Below are positions 8,895 to 18,305 of a stretch of DNA of 64,000 nt, piece by piece. Within the stretch, counting starts at the first letter, position 1. Every line of letters begins with the position of its first letter. Below the pieces are notes generated by a model. That model worked only from the letters and a program-made list of their open reading frames with translations, was not told the origin of the DNA and did not search any database. Origin of the DNA: Bacteroidota bacterium. Its GTDB lineage: Bacteria > Bacteroidota > Bacteroidia > Chitinophagales > Saprospiraceae. The stretch is taken from contig JANSWP010000019.1 in NCBI GenBank assembly GCA_024743405.1, positions 23,747 to 87,746 on the forward strand. Reading direction: 5' to 3'. A program made the translations under genes and the position numbers.

Positions 8895-9311
8895 ATGAAG
8901 AAATATATTTTGTCTTTCCTTGTATTGGGTTGTTTTTTTTGTTTTTTGTTTTTCCAAAGTTGTAAAGAAACACCATTTGCACATGGGAAAATTTTGTATG
9001 AAAACTTTTGTGAGAGTTGTCATATGGCAGATGGTAGTGGTCTAGAGGGAGTCATCCCACCATTAGCTAATGCAGACTATTTAGAAAAATACAGATTGGA
9101 TATTGCATGTATCATTCGAAAAGGACAGTCTGGAGAAATAGTTGTCAATGGTCAAAAATATAATCAGGAAATGGCAGGAATTCCCCAACTCACAGATTTT
9201 GAAATTACAAATGTCATTAATTACATCAATACAGCTTGGGGCAATGATTATGGTTATACCAAAATCACAGAAGTACAAGAAGCATTGAAAGATTGCCCTC
9301 TTTTCGAATAA
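8895..9311 (+). CDS. Class I c-type cytochrome lipoprotein
   Basis: A 138-residue single-heme cytochrome c. The signal segment ends in a lipobox-like FFQSC (Cys about 23), suggesting a lipid-anchored periplasmic protein. The heme-attachment motif CxxCH is seen as CESCH at residues 39-43, followed by the typical MADGSG and a later IPPLANADYL. The axial Met is probably the one in NQEMAGIP, followed by the helix TDFEITNVINYINTAWGN. These are the features of mono-heme cytochromes that carry electrons to or from oxidases or nitrite/nitrous oxide reductases. Its place just after a SCO1-like gene suggests they act together, though no oxidase genes are in the window. Confidence 0.9.
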   Translation: MKKYILSFLVLGCFFCFLFFQSCKETPFAHGKILYENFCESCHMADGSGLEGVIPPLANADYLEKYRLDIACIIRKGQSGEIVVNGQKYNQEMAGIPQLTDFEITNVINYINTAWGNDYGYTKITEVQEALKDCPLFE

Positions 9312-9483
9312 ATTGACACTGTAATTTTATTTTTTTTTGACTTTCCTATCCTTTTGGTAGTTTTCCGACACGAAAGCCTGTCTTTTATTTCATTAATCCT
9401 TTATGACCCATTATTTTTGACCCCTTTCCGAAGAATAACAAATAGCGATATTAAATAATTTTTTACTAATAGATGTTCCACAT

Positions 9484-12400
9484 ATGAATAAACTATTGAC
9501 ATTCATAGCTTTAATGCTTTTTTCTGTCTTGTCATTTGCTCAGCCAATTAATAATGATTGTGCAGGGATCATTGATTTAGGGGAAGCTCCAATTTGCCCT
9601 AGTCCAGCCATTTATACCAATTTGGATGCAACTGAAAGTAATATTGGAAATGATAACTTCCCAAATTGTTTTAATGGTGCTCCAACTCGAGACGTTTGGT
9701 TTCAATTCACAGCCTCTGCTGGCATTGAAGATTATGTGATTACTGTAACAGGTACTCCAGATGGAATGGGAAGTGATCCTATTTTAATGCCTCAAGTTGC
9801 ACTTTATAGAGGAGATATTTGTGCGTTTGATGAATTAGTCATTTTAGATTGTGCCGACGCGATTGCTGGTGAAAGTGAAGTTTCAATGCTAGTGAATGGA
9901 TTAACTGCTGGAATTACTTATTATTTAAGGATTAATGATTGGACACTTTCAACACCAAATTGGGGAAGCTTTTCTCTTTGTGTTGAGGAGTTTGTCCAAA
10001 CGGTTTATACAATTGACGAAGGTAGCGCTAGTGTTTGTAGTGGGGAACTTTATGATTCTGGTGGAGCTAATGGAGATTATGGAAGTAATGAAAATTTTAT
10101 TTTCACTATTTGCCCTGATGATCCACATGCGTGTATTAACTTCAGTTTACATAACTATAATGTAGAAAATGGAGATGATGTTATCAATTTTTATGATGGT
10201 GACAATGTTTTGGCTCCATTAATTGGAGAAATTGATGGCGGTGGAAATGGACAAAATCATGGTGGTGTGTGTTACAATGTATCCGCTTCAAGCGGTTGTT
10301 TAACGGTTCAATTCTCCTCCGATGGATTTTTAAATTTTGAAGGCTTTTATGGAAGTTGGGAATGTACCACTGAAAATTGCCCTGACCCCTCTCCAATTGA
10401 TATTTCTCCAAATTCAACAGCCGCAGAAATTGAAGCTGCTCTTCAAAATCCTTTAATGGATATATCCGTTGTGAATATTATCTGTCCAGATAATGCTTAT
10501 GGTACTTTTGTGGCAACCGATGAAACAGGGCTTGGAATGAATGATGGATTGTTAATTACAACCGGCCGTGCTACTGATGTTTCAAACCCTGCGACCATTT
10601 TGGCTTCTACTGATCATAATGCAACTGGAGACCCGGATTTAAATTATCTACAAACAACCTATGGAAATGGCTTTGGTTTTATTAATGATGCCTGTTCTGT
10701 AGAACTAGATGTTACTCCAAAATCAGGTAATATTGGGTTTGATTATGTGTTCGGATCTGATGAATATAAACAAAATGTAAGTCAATTTTCTAATGACTTA
10801 ATGGCAATAATGATTTCAGGTCCTGGTATTTCAGGAGAGCCTGGACTGAATAATCAAGAGCACCTAACTTTTTTGCCTGGTAACGCTTTGATACAAATTC
10901 AAACTGTCAATCCTGGTACTCGATGGGAATATTTCAGAAATAATGAAGAAAATGAAAGCCTTGTTTATAATGGTTTAACATCTGATTTCTTAGGTGAGAG
11001 AAAGTATATGGTTGCACAGAAATCCGTATCACCTTGCCAAACCTATCGCGTCAAAATGGCTATTGGAGATACTGATCCTAATGATGATTCAGGACTATTT
11101 GTTAGACCAACTACGGAAGGTGTGCCAGTTGTGAGTTTGAATTATTTGACGGGCATTGATTATTTGGTCGAGGGCTGCACAGATATTGAAAACTTGATAG
11201 ATATTAGCCTTCCAAACCCTATATCAACCACCTTAGTTTTTCAGGTACAAATAGGAGGAACAGCTACAAAAAACATTGACTATCAAGCGAGTATCCCTCC
11301 TCAGATCATCATTCAACCTGGGGAAACAGGTATACAAATTCCTATCACTGTTATAGATGACAACATCGCAGAAGGAACTGAAACGATTGAATTGACTTTA
11401 ATAACAAACTTTGGTTGTGGAGATGTAGTTTTTTCTCAAACAACGATAGAAATAGAAGATGAATTGACTGTCAATATTGCTCCTTCATTGGATACAGTTT
11501 TTGTTTGCGACGGTATTTTTACCGCTGATTTAGCAGCCACTGGTGCAGCAACTTACGAATGGACACCAAATGGTGTTTTTGATGATCCAACTGCAGCCAA
11601 TCCAACGGCTACTGTTGCCAATGACCAAACAGTTACAGTTACTGGTTCTCTCGGTACATGTTCTGCTACAGATGAAGTCTTCCTTCAAATTGTTTCTCCA
11701 CAAGTAAATATCGATCAAGCCTCTACGGAGATTTGTGAGGGAGAAAGTTTTCAAATAACTTCAACAAATAATGTTGGAGATGAAGGGTTGTCTTGGGAAC
11801 CGGCTTTTGGTTTGGATGACCCAAATTCAACAGACCCACTTGCATCTCCAAATTTTACAACTACTTATACTTTGACTGTTGAAACCGCAACAGGTGGTTG
11901 TACTGCTACTGATGAAGTAACTGTTACGGTTGAACCTTTTGATTTTCCTGAAATAACCGTAACAGATACTTTGATTTGTCAAAATTCAAGTGTGCTTTTG
12001 GCAGAACCAGTTTTTAATTCATCAACTGTTTTTGAATGGTCACCTGGTGATGGATTAAATTCAACAACTATTCCTAATGCAACAGCGACTCCTGATGTTA
12101 GTACAACTTATACCCTAACAGCAACCAGTATAAACGGAATCTGTACAGAACAAGCAACTGTGCATATTGATGTCTTCCCTGCGGATGTTGCTATTTCTAA
12201 TCCTGATACAATTGAGATCTGTTTAGGAGATACCATAGCTTTAAATTCAATTACAAGTACGAGTGGATTAGGACTAATCTGGACACCTGCGGATTCATTA
12301 AGCAGTACAACTGATGAGACTGTCTTGGCTAATCCAATTTACTCCACATGGTATTATGCAACTTTGGAAGTAGGAGATTGTATTGTATCTGATTCTGTGT

Positions 12401-13953
12401 TTATTCAAGTGGATTCATTGCCTGATTTAGCTATTTCGGCTATTCCAGATAAAGAGTCTTATTGTGAAGGTGAAGTCGTGTCTTTAGCTAGTCAAGGTTA
12501 TGCCGTAAGTAAATATCCTGAGATTGAGCATATATGGATTCCTGCTCCAGGAGCCATTTCAGAAGATACTTTATTAAATCTTGTTATTAATGCTACTGAA
12601 ACAGCAATTTATACAAGGTATTCCATGAATAATGCTTGTTCAGATACGGCTCAAATTGAAATAATTGTAGTTCCGACGGCTGTAATTACGATAACCCCAG
12701 ATAATCCTATTGTATGCCCAGCTGAAACAATTCAATTAGTGGCAAGCAGTCCTGATATTACTGATTTTGAATGGAGCCCTTCTAATGGGTTGAGTTGTGA
12801 TGATTGCCCTAATCCAGTTGTCAATCCCCCTGGATCTATTACTTATCAAGTATCAGGAGAATTTATGGGTTGTCCTGCCACTGCTCAAGTAACGGTAACT
12901 GAGGAACAAGGTCCAAATTTCGATCTTACGTCCACCAAAAAAGTTTGTGAAGGAGAAACCGTTTTGCTTAATAGTGTTGTCGATCCTGACGCAACTTATA
13001 TTTGGACATTAGCGGATGGAACAGTCTTTAGTAATGATCCAATGCCTACGGTTACAGTCACTGAACCCACCGAATATTTCCTTTCGGTTACGAAAGGGGA
13101 TTGTCCGCCAACGGAAACATCCATTACGATAAATCCAATATCTGAGGTAGATTTAAATCTTTCGATCAGTGATGTAGGACCAATCTGTGCTGGAGAGGAA
13201 GTAAGCTTATCTGCACAGATTGATTCACCTAATGGTACTTATGCATGGACCCATGATGCAACTCTAAGTGGACCTAATATTACTGAAATCCCGGAGGTTG
13301 GAATTACTAATTATACCCTTTTATTTACTTCTGCCGAATCAGATGAATCAGATTTAGTCTGTTTTACAAAAGAAGCGACTATCTCTGTTGAAGTGGCAGC
13401 ACCATTTATCCTTGATTCTTTAGTAGCTAATCCTGAATGTGTTTTTGAGGGAGAGGAATTAAGCTTGGAAGCAATTACGAGTCCATCTGTCTTAAATAAT
13501 CCAGTTTATACTTGGCAATTAACAAATGGAACACCACAAGGAGAGACTTTCGAAAATGTAATAATGGTTACAGCAGCAACTCTAGAGAATCAAGATTCTG
13601 CGCAAGCAACTTATCAAGTAATAATTGTAGATGAAGCTGGCTGCAGAGCTGATGCGGAGGTAGATGTAACGATAAAAAATAGTTTTATCGAAATACCAAA
13701 TGCATTTACACCCGATGGTGATGAAATGAACGATCGGTTTAATTTACTTCGTTCAGATAATGTTGAAGTTTTGGACTTTAAAGTTTGGAATCGTTGGGGA
13801 CAATTGGTTTATGAAAATGATTCGAATGACTTTGGTTGGGATGGAACAAAAGATGGTAACCCTGCTGCCGTCGATGTTTATGTTTACTCCATTAAATATC
13901 GTTTTGGAGAGATTGAGGAAACATTGACTGGTGAGTTGACATTACTTAGGTAA
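9484..13953 (+). CDS. Large secreted protein with T9SS type B sorting domain
   Basis: A 1489-residue cell-surface or secreted protein. It has a signal peptide (residues 1-20, ending SFAQ), then a beta-rich domain like bacterial pre-peptidase domains (residues about 22-165). A CUB-like domain follows with CSGELYDSGG and FYDGDN (about 180-290). Next is a choice-of-anchor-L type domain (about 310-550, with GLLITTGRA and FDYVFGSDEY) and a Calx-beta-like segment. Then come about eight Ig-like/PKD-like repeats with paired Cys and WTP/WSP motifs. The C-terminus (IPNAFTPDGDEMND, then VWNRWGQLVYEND) is the gliding-motility-associated type B sorting domain recognised by the type IX secretion system. 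Its function is probably adhesive or structural; no enzyme motif is seen. It ends at a shared terminator. Confidence 0.92.
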   Translation: MNKLLTFIALMLFSVLSFAQPINNDCAGIIDLGEAPICPSPAIYTNLDATESNIGNDNFPNCFNGAPTRDVWFQFTASAGIEDYVITVTGTPDGMGSDPILMPQVALYRGDICAFDELVILDCADAIAGESEVSMLVNGLTAGITYYLRINDWTLSTPNWGSFSLCVEEFVQTVYTIDEGSASVCSGELYDSGGANGDYGSNENFIFTICPDDPHACINFSLHNYNVENGDDVINFYDGDNVLAPLIGEIDGGGNGQNHGGVCYNVSASSGCLTVQFSSDGFLNFEGFYGSWECTTENCPDPSPIDISPNSTAAEIEAALQNPLMDISVVNIICPDNAYGTFVATDETGLGMNDGLLITTGRATDVSNPATILASTDHNATGDPDLNYLQTTYGNGFGFINDACSVELDVTPKSGNIGFDYVFGSDEYKQNVSQFSNDLMAIMISGPGISGEPGLNNQEHLTFLPGNALIQIQTVNPGTRWEYFRNNEENESLVYNGLTSDFLGERKYMVAQKSVSPCQTYRVKMAIGDTDPNDDSGLFVRPTTEGVPVVSLNYLTGIDYLVEGCTDIENLIDISLPNPISTTLVFQVQIGGTATKNIDYQASIPPQIIIQPGETGIQIPITVIDDNIAEGTETIELTLITNFGCGDVVFSQTTIEIEDELTVNIAPSLDTVFVCDGIFTADLAATGAATYEWTPNGVFDDPTAANPTATVANDQTVTVTGSLGTCSATDEVFLQIVSPQVNIDQASTEICEGESFQITSTNNVGDEGLSWEPAFGLDDPNSTDPLASPNFTTTYTLTVETATGGCTATDEVTVTVEPFDFPEITVTDTLICQNSSVLLAEPVFNSSTVFEWSPGDGLNSTTIPNATATPDVSTTYTLTATSINGICTEQATVHIDVFPADVAISNPDTIEICLGDTIALNSITSTSGLGLIWTPADSLSSTTDETVLANPIYSTWYYATLEVGDCIVSDSVFIQVDSLPDLAISAIPDKESYCEGEVVSLASQGYAVSKYPEIEHIWIPAPGAISEDTLLNLVINATETAIYTRYSMNNACSDTAQIEIIVVPTAVITITPDNPIVCPAETIQLVASSPDITDFEWSPSNGLSCDDCPNPVVNPPGSITYQVSGEFMGCPATAQVTVTEEQGPNFDLTSTKKVCEGETVLLNSVVDPDATYIWTLADGTVFSNDPMPTVTVTEPTEYFLSVTKGDCPPTETSITINPISEVDLNLSISDVGPICAGEEVSLSAQIDSPNGTYAWTHDATLSGPNITEIPEVGITNYTLLFTSAESDESDLVCFTKEATISVEVAAPFILDSLVANPECVFEGEELSLEAITSPSVLNNPVYTWQLTNGTPQGETFENVIMVTAATLENQDSAQATYQVIIVDEAGCRADAEVDVTIKNSFIEIPNAFTPDGDEMNDRFNLLRSDNVEVLDFKVWNRWGQLVYENDSNDFGWDGTKDGNPAAVDVYVYSIKYRFGEIEETLTGELTLLR

Positions 13954-13973
13954 TGATTAACATTATGTATAAT

Positions 13974-14010
13974 AAAAATGGGCATCCAAAATTTTGGATG
14001 CCCATTTTTT
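13974..14010. terminator. Bidirectional terminator between convergent genes
   Basis: AAAAATGGGCATCC pairs with GGATGCCCATTTTT around a short AAAATTTT loop. It stands between the plus-strand T9SS-B gene and the minus-strand lipoprotein gene, has A-runs and T-runs on the proper sides, and can serve both. Confidence 0.9.
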
Positions 14011-14032
14011 GTTTGAGTTTTTAAACGCACAT

Positions 14033-14482
14033 TTAATCATAGACAAATTTCCAAGTCCCATCTGCTTGTCTTTTCCATACTGTATGAAATATCCCTTCAG
14101 ATTTGATAATCTGACCGCTAGTATCTTGGGCGGAATAAGTAAACTTTCCGTAAGTATAACCTAAATCACCCGAAGCGGATACATCTACGAAATCGGGCGT
14201 CCATTCCAAGCTAATATTTGTGTGACTTGAAGATTCTAGATACTTTTTTATTGCAGGTTTTCCAGAAATGATTTTATTGTTTCTGTTTAAAACTCCATCA
14301 TTTGCAGCATAGCTAGTGAACGCATTGGATAAACCTTCTTCTTTCGCTATTTTTGCGAATGCTAATTCGGTTTCAACAATTTCTTTTTTACTTTTTTCGA
14401 TATCTATTTTTGTAAAATTTGATTGGCATGCTGTAAGAACTAGAATAATCGAAAAGGTTGTCAAGTGATAAGTTTTCATCAA
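14033..14482 (-). CDS. NTF2-like (DUF4440/SnoaL-type) lipoprotein
   Basis: A 149-residue protein with a lipoprotein signal (lipobox LTAC, Cys about 19) followed by a cone-shaped NTF2-like fold. The pattern is an N-terminal helix (ELAFAKIAKEEGLSNAFTSYAANDGVL), a helix with SGKPAIKKYLES, then strands ending in FHTVWKRQADGTWKFVYD, which is the usual C-terminal signature of DUF4440 proteins. Such proteins vary widely, and no catalytic residues can be assigned. The start lies only 5 nt after the purB stop, so it is almost certainly co-transcribed with purB. Confidence 0.85.
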   Translation of the reverse strand: MMKTYHLTTFSIILVLTACQSNFTKIDIEKSKKEIVETELAFAKIAKEEGLSNAFTSYAANDGVLNRNNKIISGKPAIKKYLESSSHTNISLEWTPDFVDVSASGDLGYTYGKFTYSAQDTSGQIIKSEGIFHTVWKRQADGTWKFVYD

Positions 14483-14487
14483 ACGTT

Positions 14488-15819
14488 CTATTTACCAACA
14501 TAATTTTGAGGAGTAATCTTTTTCAACTCAGCTTTTATAGAATCCCTCACTTTTAAATTGTTAATGAATTCATGCATATCTGATTGAGTAATGCTAGCTT
14601 TTCCTCTAGTTAAATCTAATAAAGCTTCATAGGGCTTGGGATAGCCTTCTCTGCGCAATATATTTTGAATGGCTTCAGCAACAACCATCCAATTAGATTC
14701 CAAGTCCGAATTCAGTTTTTCTTCATTCAACAACAACTTAGATAACCCTTTTTTTATGGATGCAAAAGCAATAATCGTATGACCCATTGGGACGCCGATA
14801 TTCCTTAATACAGTACTATCGGTTAGATCTCTTTGCAATCTTGAAATTGGGAGTTTCTCTGCTAAATGTCCAAAAATTGCATTGGCTAAACCTAAATTAC
14901 CTTCCGCATTCTCAAAATCAATTGGGTTAACTTTGTGAGGCATAGCAGAAGATCCAATTTCTCCTTTTATCGTTTTTTGGCGAAAATATTCAATTGAAAT
15001 ATAAGTCCATATATCCCTACAAAAATCAATCAAAATAGTATTGATTCGGCTTAAGCAATGAAAAATGGCTCCTAAATTATCATAATGTTCAATTTGAGTA
15101 GTCGGAAAAGAACGGGAAAGGCCTAGATCATTTTCTACGAAATTTTTAGCAAATTCATGCCAGTCAATTTCAGGATAAGCTACATAATGTGCATTGAAAC
15201 CACCTGTGGCCCCACCAAATTTTGCCGAAAAAGGAATGAGCTTTAATTGTTCTAGTTGAACTTCTAAACGATTCGCAAATACTTCAATTTCTTTCCCTAA
15301 TCGAGTAGGGGAGGCAGGCTGTCCATGGGTTCGAGCAAGCATCGGAATATTAGCCCAATCTTTAGATAGCTTTTTTAATTCTTCAATAATTGACTGGAAA
15401 CTAGGTAGATAAGTATTGTGAATCGCATCTTTTAAAGATAGTGGAGTAGCCGTATTATTGACATCTTGTGAAGTCAAACCAAAGTGGATGAACTCTTTGT
15501 ATTTTCCTAAGCCTAATTCGTCAAATTCTTTTTTTATATAATATTCGACAGCTTTTACATCGTGATTAGTTCGTTTTTCAATTTCCTTTACCTCCGCACC
15601 AGATTCAGAAGAGAGGTATCGAACTATATTATCTAATTGAGCCAATTTCTCTGATCCAATGCCTTCCAATTGTGGTAAGGGTAGGGCAGCTAGAGCTTTG
15701 AAATATTTAATCTCGACTAAAATTCTATATTTTATCAGAGCAAACTCAGAAAAATAATTAGAAAGTTCTGTGGTCTTTGAAGCATATCTTCCATCAATTG
15801 GGGAAATAGCGGTAAGCAT
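14488..15819 (-). CDS. purB: Adenylosuccinate lyase
   Basis: PurB acts twice in purine synthesis in the cytosol: it splits SAICAR to AICAR plus fumarate, and adenylosuccinate to AMP plus fumarate. The 443-residue length is normal. The N-terminus LTAISPIDGRYASKT and the internal HFGLTSQDVNNTA are typical of the PurB branch. So are ARTHGQPASPTRLGKE and the fumarase/aspartase superfamily signature SSAMPHKVNP. The start is set by this conserved N-terminus. A lipoprotein gene follows 5 nt after the stop. Transketolase lies 104 nt upstream on the same strand; that gap contains an inverted repeat. Confidence 0.97.
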   Translation of the reverse strand: MLTAISPIDGRYASKTTELSNYFSEFALIKYRILVEIKYFKALAALPLPQLEGIGSEKLAQLDNIVRYLSSESGAEVKEIEKRTNHDVKAVEYYIKKEFDELGLGKYKEFIHFGLTSQDVNNTATPLSLKDAIHNTYLPSFQSIIEELKKLSKDWANIPMLARTHGQPASPTRLGKEIEVFANRLEVQLEQLKLIPFSAKFGGATGGFNAHYVAYPEIDWHEFAKNFVENDLGLSRSFPTTQIEHYDNLGAIFHCLSRINTILIDFCRDIWTYISIEYFRQKTIKGEIGSSAMPHKVNPIDFENAEGNLGLANAIFGHLAEKLPISRLQRDLTDSTVLRNIGVPMGHTIIAFASIKKGLSKLLLNEEKLNSDLESNWMVVAEAIQNILRREGYPKPYEALLDLTRGKASITQSDMHEFINNLKVRDSIKAELKKITPQNYVGK

Positions 15820-15835
15820 AGAGAAAGTTGAAAGT

Positions 15836-15904
15836 ACAAAGTTTCAATTTTCAAATTTTAAAAGAAAAATTAATCTTATAAATTTTTGAACATTGAAACT
15901 TTAT
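15836..15904. repeat. Inverted repeat between transketolase and purB
   Basis: AAAGTTTCAAT near 15838 is repeated inverted as ATTGAAACTTT ending near 15902, with further A/T pairing inside. It could act as a weak terminator for the transketolase transcript; the stem is A/T-rich, so confidence is limited. Confidence 0.4.
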
Positions 15905-15923
15905 CGGATCTTAATAATCTTAT

Positions 15924-17954
15924 TTATCTGCCTAAAAATTCAATTACTTTACGGTAAACATGGTCACCTGTGAAACCAAATTTTTCATCTAAAACTGTAT
16001 ATGGTGCAGAGTAACCAAAATGATCTAAACCAGCGACCAAACCATTTTTACCCACTAATCCTTCCAAATTGACAGGCAAACCTGCAGTCAGTCCAAAAGT
16101 TGGAATATCAGCTGGCAATGTACTTTCTTGGTAATCAGCAGATTGATTTCTAAAAACACCTTCTGAAGGCACGGAAACAACCCTGACTTTTAGATTCTTT
16201 TCTTCACTTATTTTTTTAGCACCTGCCAACAACGTCGAAACTTCTGAACCGTTACCGACCAAAACAACATCTGGTGTTCCTGCAGAATTTTGAACAATAT
16301 ATCCACCAAATTCGGCTGATTTCGCTTCCTCAAATCGGGAATCTCCCATCGCTGTTAAAGACTCAACATTTTGACGAGAAAGAATTAATCCACTAGGAGA
16401 ATTCGTATTTTCCAAAGCCATTTTCCATGCAATGGTTGTCTCATCTGCATCAGCAGGTCTTAATGCAAGGAACGCATTGTTTCCTGAGTGATTTTTCAGT
16501 TTCTCCATCAATCGAATTTGAGCTTCTTGCTCAATTGGCTGATGAGTTGGACCATCTTCACCTACTCTAAAAGCATCATGTGTCCAGATAAAAATAACTT
16601 GCTGTTCCATTAATGCAGCTACTCGGATAGCAGGTTTCATATAATCAGAAAAGGCAAAAAATGTCGCACATACAGGTATTATCCCGCCATGCAAAGCCAT
16701 ACCTGTGCACAAAGCGGACATTGTTAATTCAGAAACTCCCGCTTGTAAAAACGCTCCATTAAAGTCATTTCTTTGAAATTCTTTATTCTTTTTCAAAAAT
16801 GCTTCCGTCTTATCTGAATTTGCCAAATCCGCTGAAGCTACAATCATATTTCCAACTGAATCCGCAAAATGAGAAAGAACAGTTGCAGATGAATTTCTAG
16901 TAGCAACATTAGGTTTTTGGGTGATAGACGCCCAATCTATTTTGGGTGTTGCTCCAGATAACCAGCTATGATGGATGGCTGCTAATTCTGAGTTTTCGTC
17001 AGACCAGTTTTGATAATCCGATTTTCTTTTAAGCGCAATTTTATGTTTAAGATTTTTTACTTTTTCGATATGTTCAGCTACATCAGAAAATATTTGGAAA
17101 GGATTCTCTGGATCACCACCTAGATTTTTTATGGTATCATTCATCGAGGCACCTGCCTTTGAAAGTGGTTGACCATGAGTTGAAACCTGTCCTTCAAAGC
17201 TATCACCTGTCTCTGTTAATGCCCCTTTTCCCATAGTGGTCTTTCCTATAATTAGCGTAGGGCGGTCTGTTTCATCAATTCCTTCTTGAATTGCATGGCG
17301 AATTTGGTTATGGTCATTTCCAGAAATAGTCATAACATGCCATCCCCATGCTTCATATTTTTTAGCAGTATCCTCACCTGTAACAACATCAACCATCGTA
17401 GATAACTGAATGTCATTTGCATCATAAAACATAATTACATTCCCTAAGCCCAAATGCCCAGCAATACGACCTCCACCTTGTGAGATTTCTTCTTGAATGC
17501 CACCGTCTGATATATATATGTAGGTTTTATGTGCAATGGTCTCTCCAAATCTTGCTGCCATAAATCGTTCGGCAATGGCAGAACCAATTCCAAATGCATG
17601 ACCTAAACCTAATGGTCCAGATGTATTTTCAACACCCCTTGCTACGTCTAATTCTGGGTGCCCTGGAGTTGGGCTGCCCCATTGACGGAAATTTTTTAGT
17701 TCATCCATTGAATAATTTCCGAATAAACCTAAAACACCGTACAACATTGGCGACATGTGGCCTGCATCTAAATAAAATCGATCTCGATGCGCCCAAGTCA
17801 TATCCTTTGGGTCAAAGTTCAAAAATTCTGAATATAAAACTTGAACAAAATCAGCGCCGCCCATTGGCCCTCCTGGATGACCAGATTTAGCTTTTTCAAC
17901 CATAGATGCGGCGAGAATTCGAATATTATCAGCTGCTTTATTTGAAAGATCCAT
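15924..17954 (-). CDS. tkt: Transketolase
   Basis: Transketolase moves two-carbon ketol units between sugar phosphates, using thiamine diphosphate and Mg2+, in the non-oxidative pentose phosphate pathway. The 676-residue full-length form is seen. The N-terminal half has the conserved AKSGHPGGPMG and the diphosphate/metal-binding region SDGGIQEEISQGGGRIAGHLGL with FYDANDIQLS. The pyrimidine-binding domain includes FIWTHDAFRVGEDGPTHQPIEQ, whose Glu/His residues are those expected for catalysis. The C-terminal domain follows. Its substitution of SDGG for the common GDGC in the metal motif is a small departure. It is probably transcribed alone or with purB. Confidence 0.96.
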   Translation of the reverse strand: MDLSNKAADNIRILAASMVEKAKSGHPGGPMGGADFVQVLYSEFLNFDPKDMTWAHRDRFYLDAGHMSPMLYGVLGLFGNYSMDELKNFRQWGSPTPGHPELDVARGVENTSGPLGLGHAFGIGSAIAERFMAARFGETIAHKTYIYISDGGIQEEISQGGGRIAGHLGLGNVIMFYDANDIQLSTMVDVVTGEDTAKKYEAWGWHVMTISGNDHNQIRHAIQEGIDETDRPTLIIGKTTMGKGALTETGDSFEGQVSTHGQPLSKAGASMNDTIKNLGGDPENPFQIFSDVAEHIEKVKNLKHKIALKRKSDYQNWSDENSELAAIHHSWLSGATPKIDWASITQKPNVATRNSSATVLSHFADSVGNMIVASADLANSDKTEAFLKKNKEFQRNDFNGAFLQAGVSELTMSALCTGMALHGGIIPVCATFFAFSDYMKPAIRVAALMEQQVIFIWTHDAFRVGEDGPTHQPIEQEAQIRLMEKLKNHSGNNAFLALRPADADETTIAWKMALENTNSPSGLILSRQNVESLTAMGDSRFEEAKSAEFGGYIVQNSAGTPDVVLVGNGSEVSTLLAGAKKISEEKNLKVRVVSVPSEGVFRNQSADYQESTLPADIPTFGLTAGLPVNLEGLVGKNGLVAGLDHFGYSAPYTVLDEKFGFTGDHVYRKVIEFLGR

Positions 17955-18305
17955 CTTGTGTAGTAATGAGTGATGAGTTAAAAGTGATGAACTTTGGCGA
18001 ATAATTGATGCCTCTTTTCTTCATTTAAACTCAAAAAAATGCATTCATAATTTGCGCGCAAAGATGGTTAAAAAGCCTTATTTGTTAGTTATTTATAAAG
18101 GAAATTTTTCCACAGGATAGCAGAATAAGTAAGTGCTTGGACAGAAATAAGTTGTTCATTTCGACGAGCTTATTTTGTTCTCAGTTTACTTATAAAAGAA
18201 GGAGTATTGTTGATACTATGACTGATTTTAAAAGGAAAATGAGGGCAAAAGATTCCGTTCAAATGAGTAATTATGTTATTTTTCCTCCTCCCTTATACTA
18301 ATAAA
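17955..18305. other. Intergenic region (351 nt)
   Basis: It holds the leader of the minus-strand transketolase gene and the region past the stop of the T9SS-B gene. A perfect 12-bp palindrome, TTTGCGCGCAAA, lies near 18051, and a weak inverted repeat (AAATAAG/CTTATTT) near 18149-18177. No gene or clear terminator was seen. Confidence 0.45.
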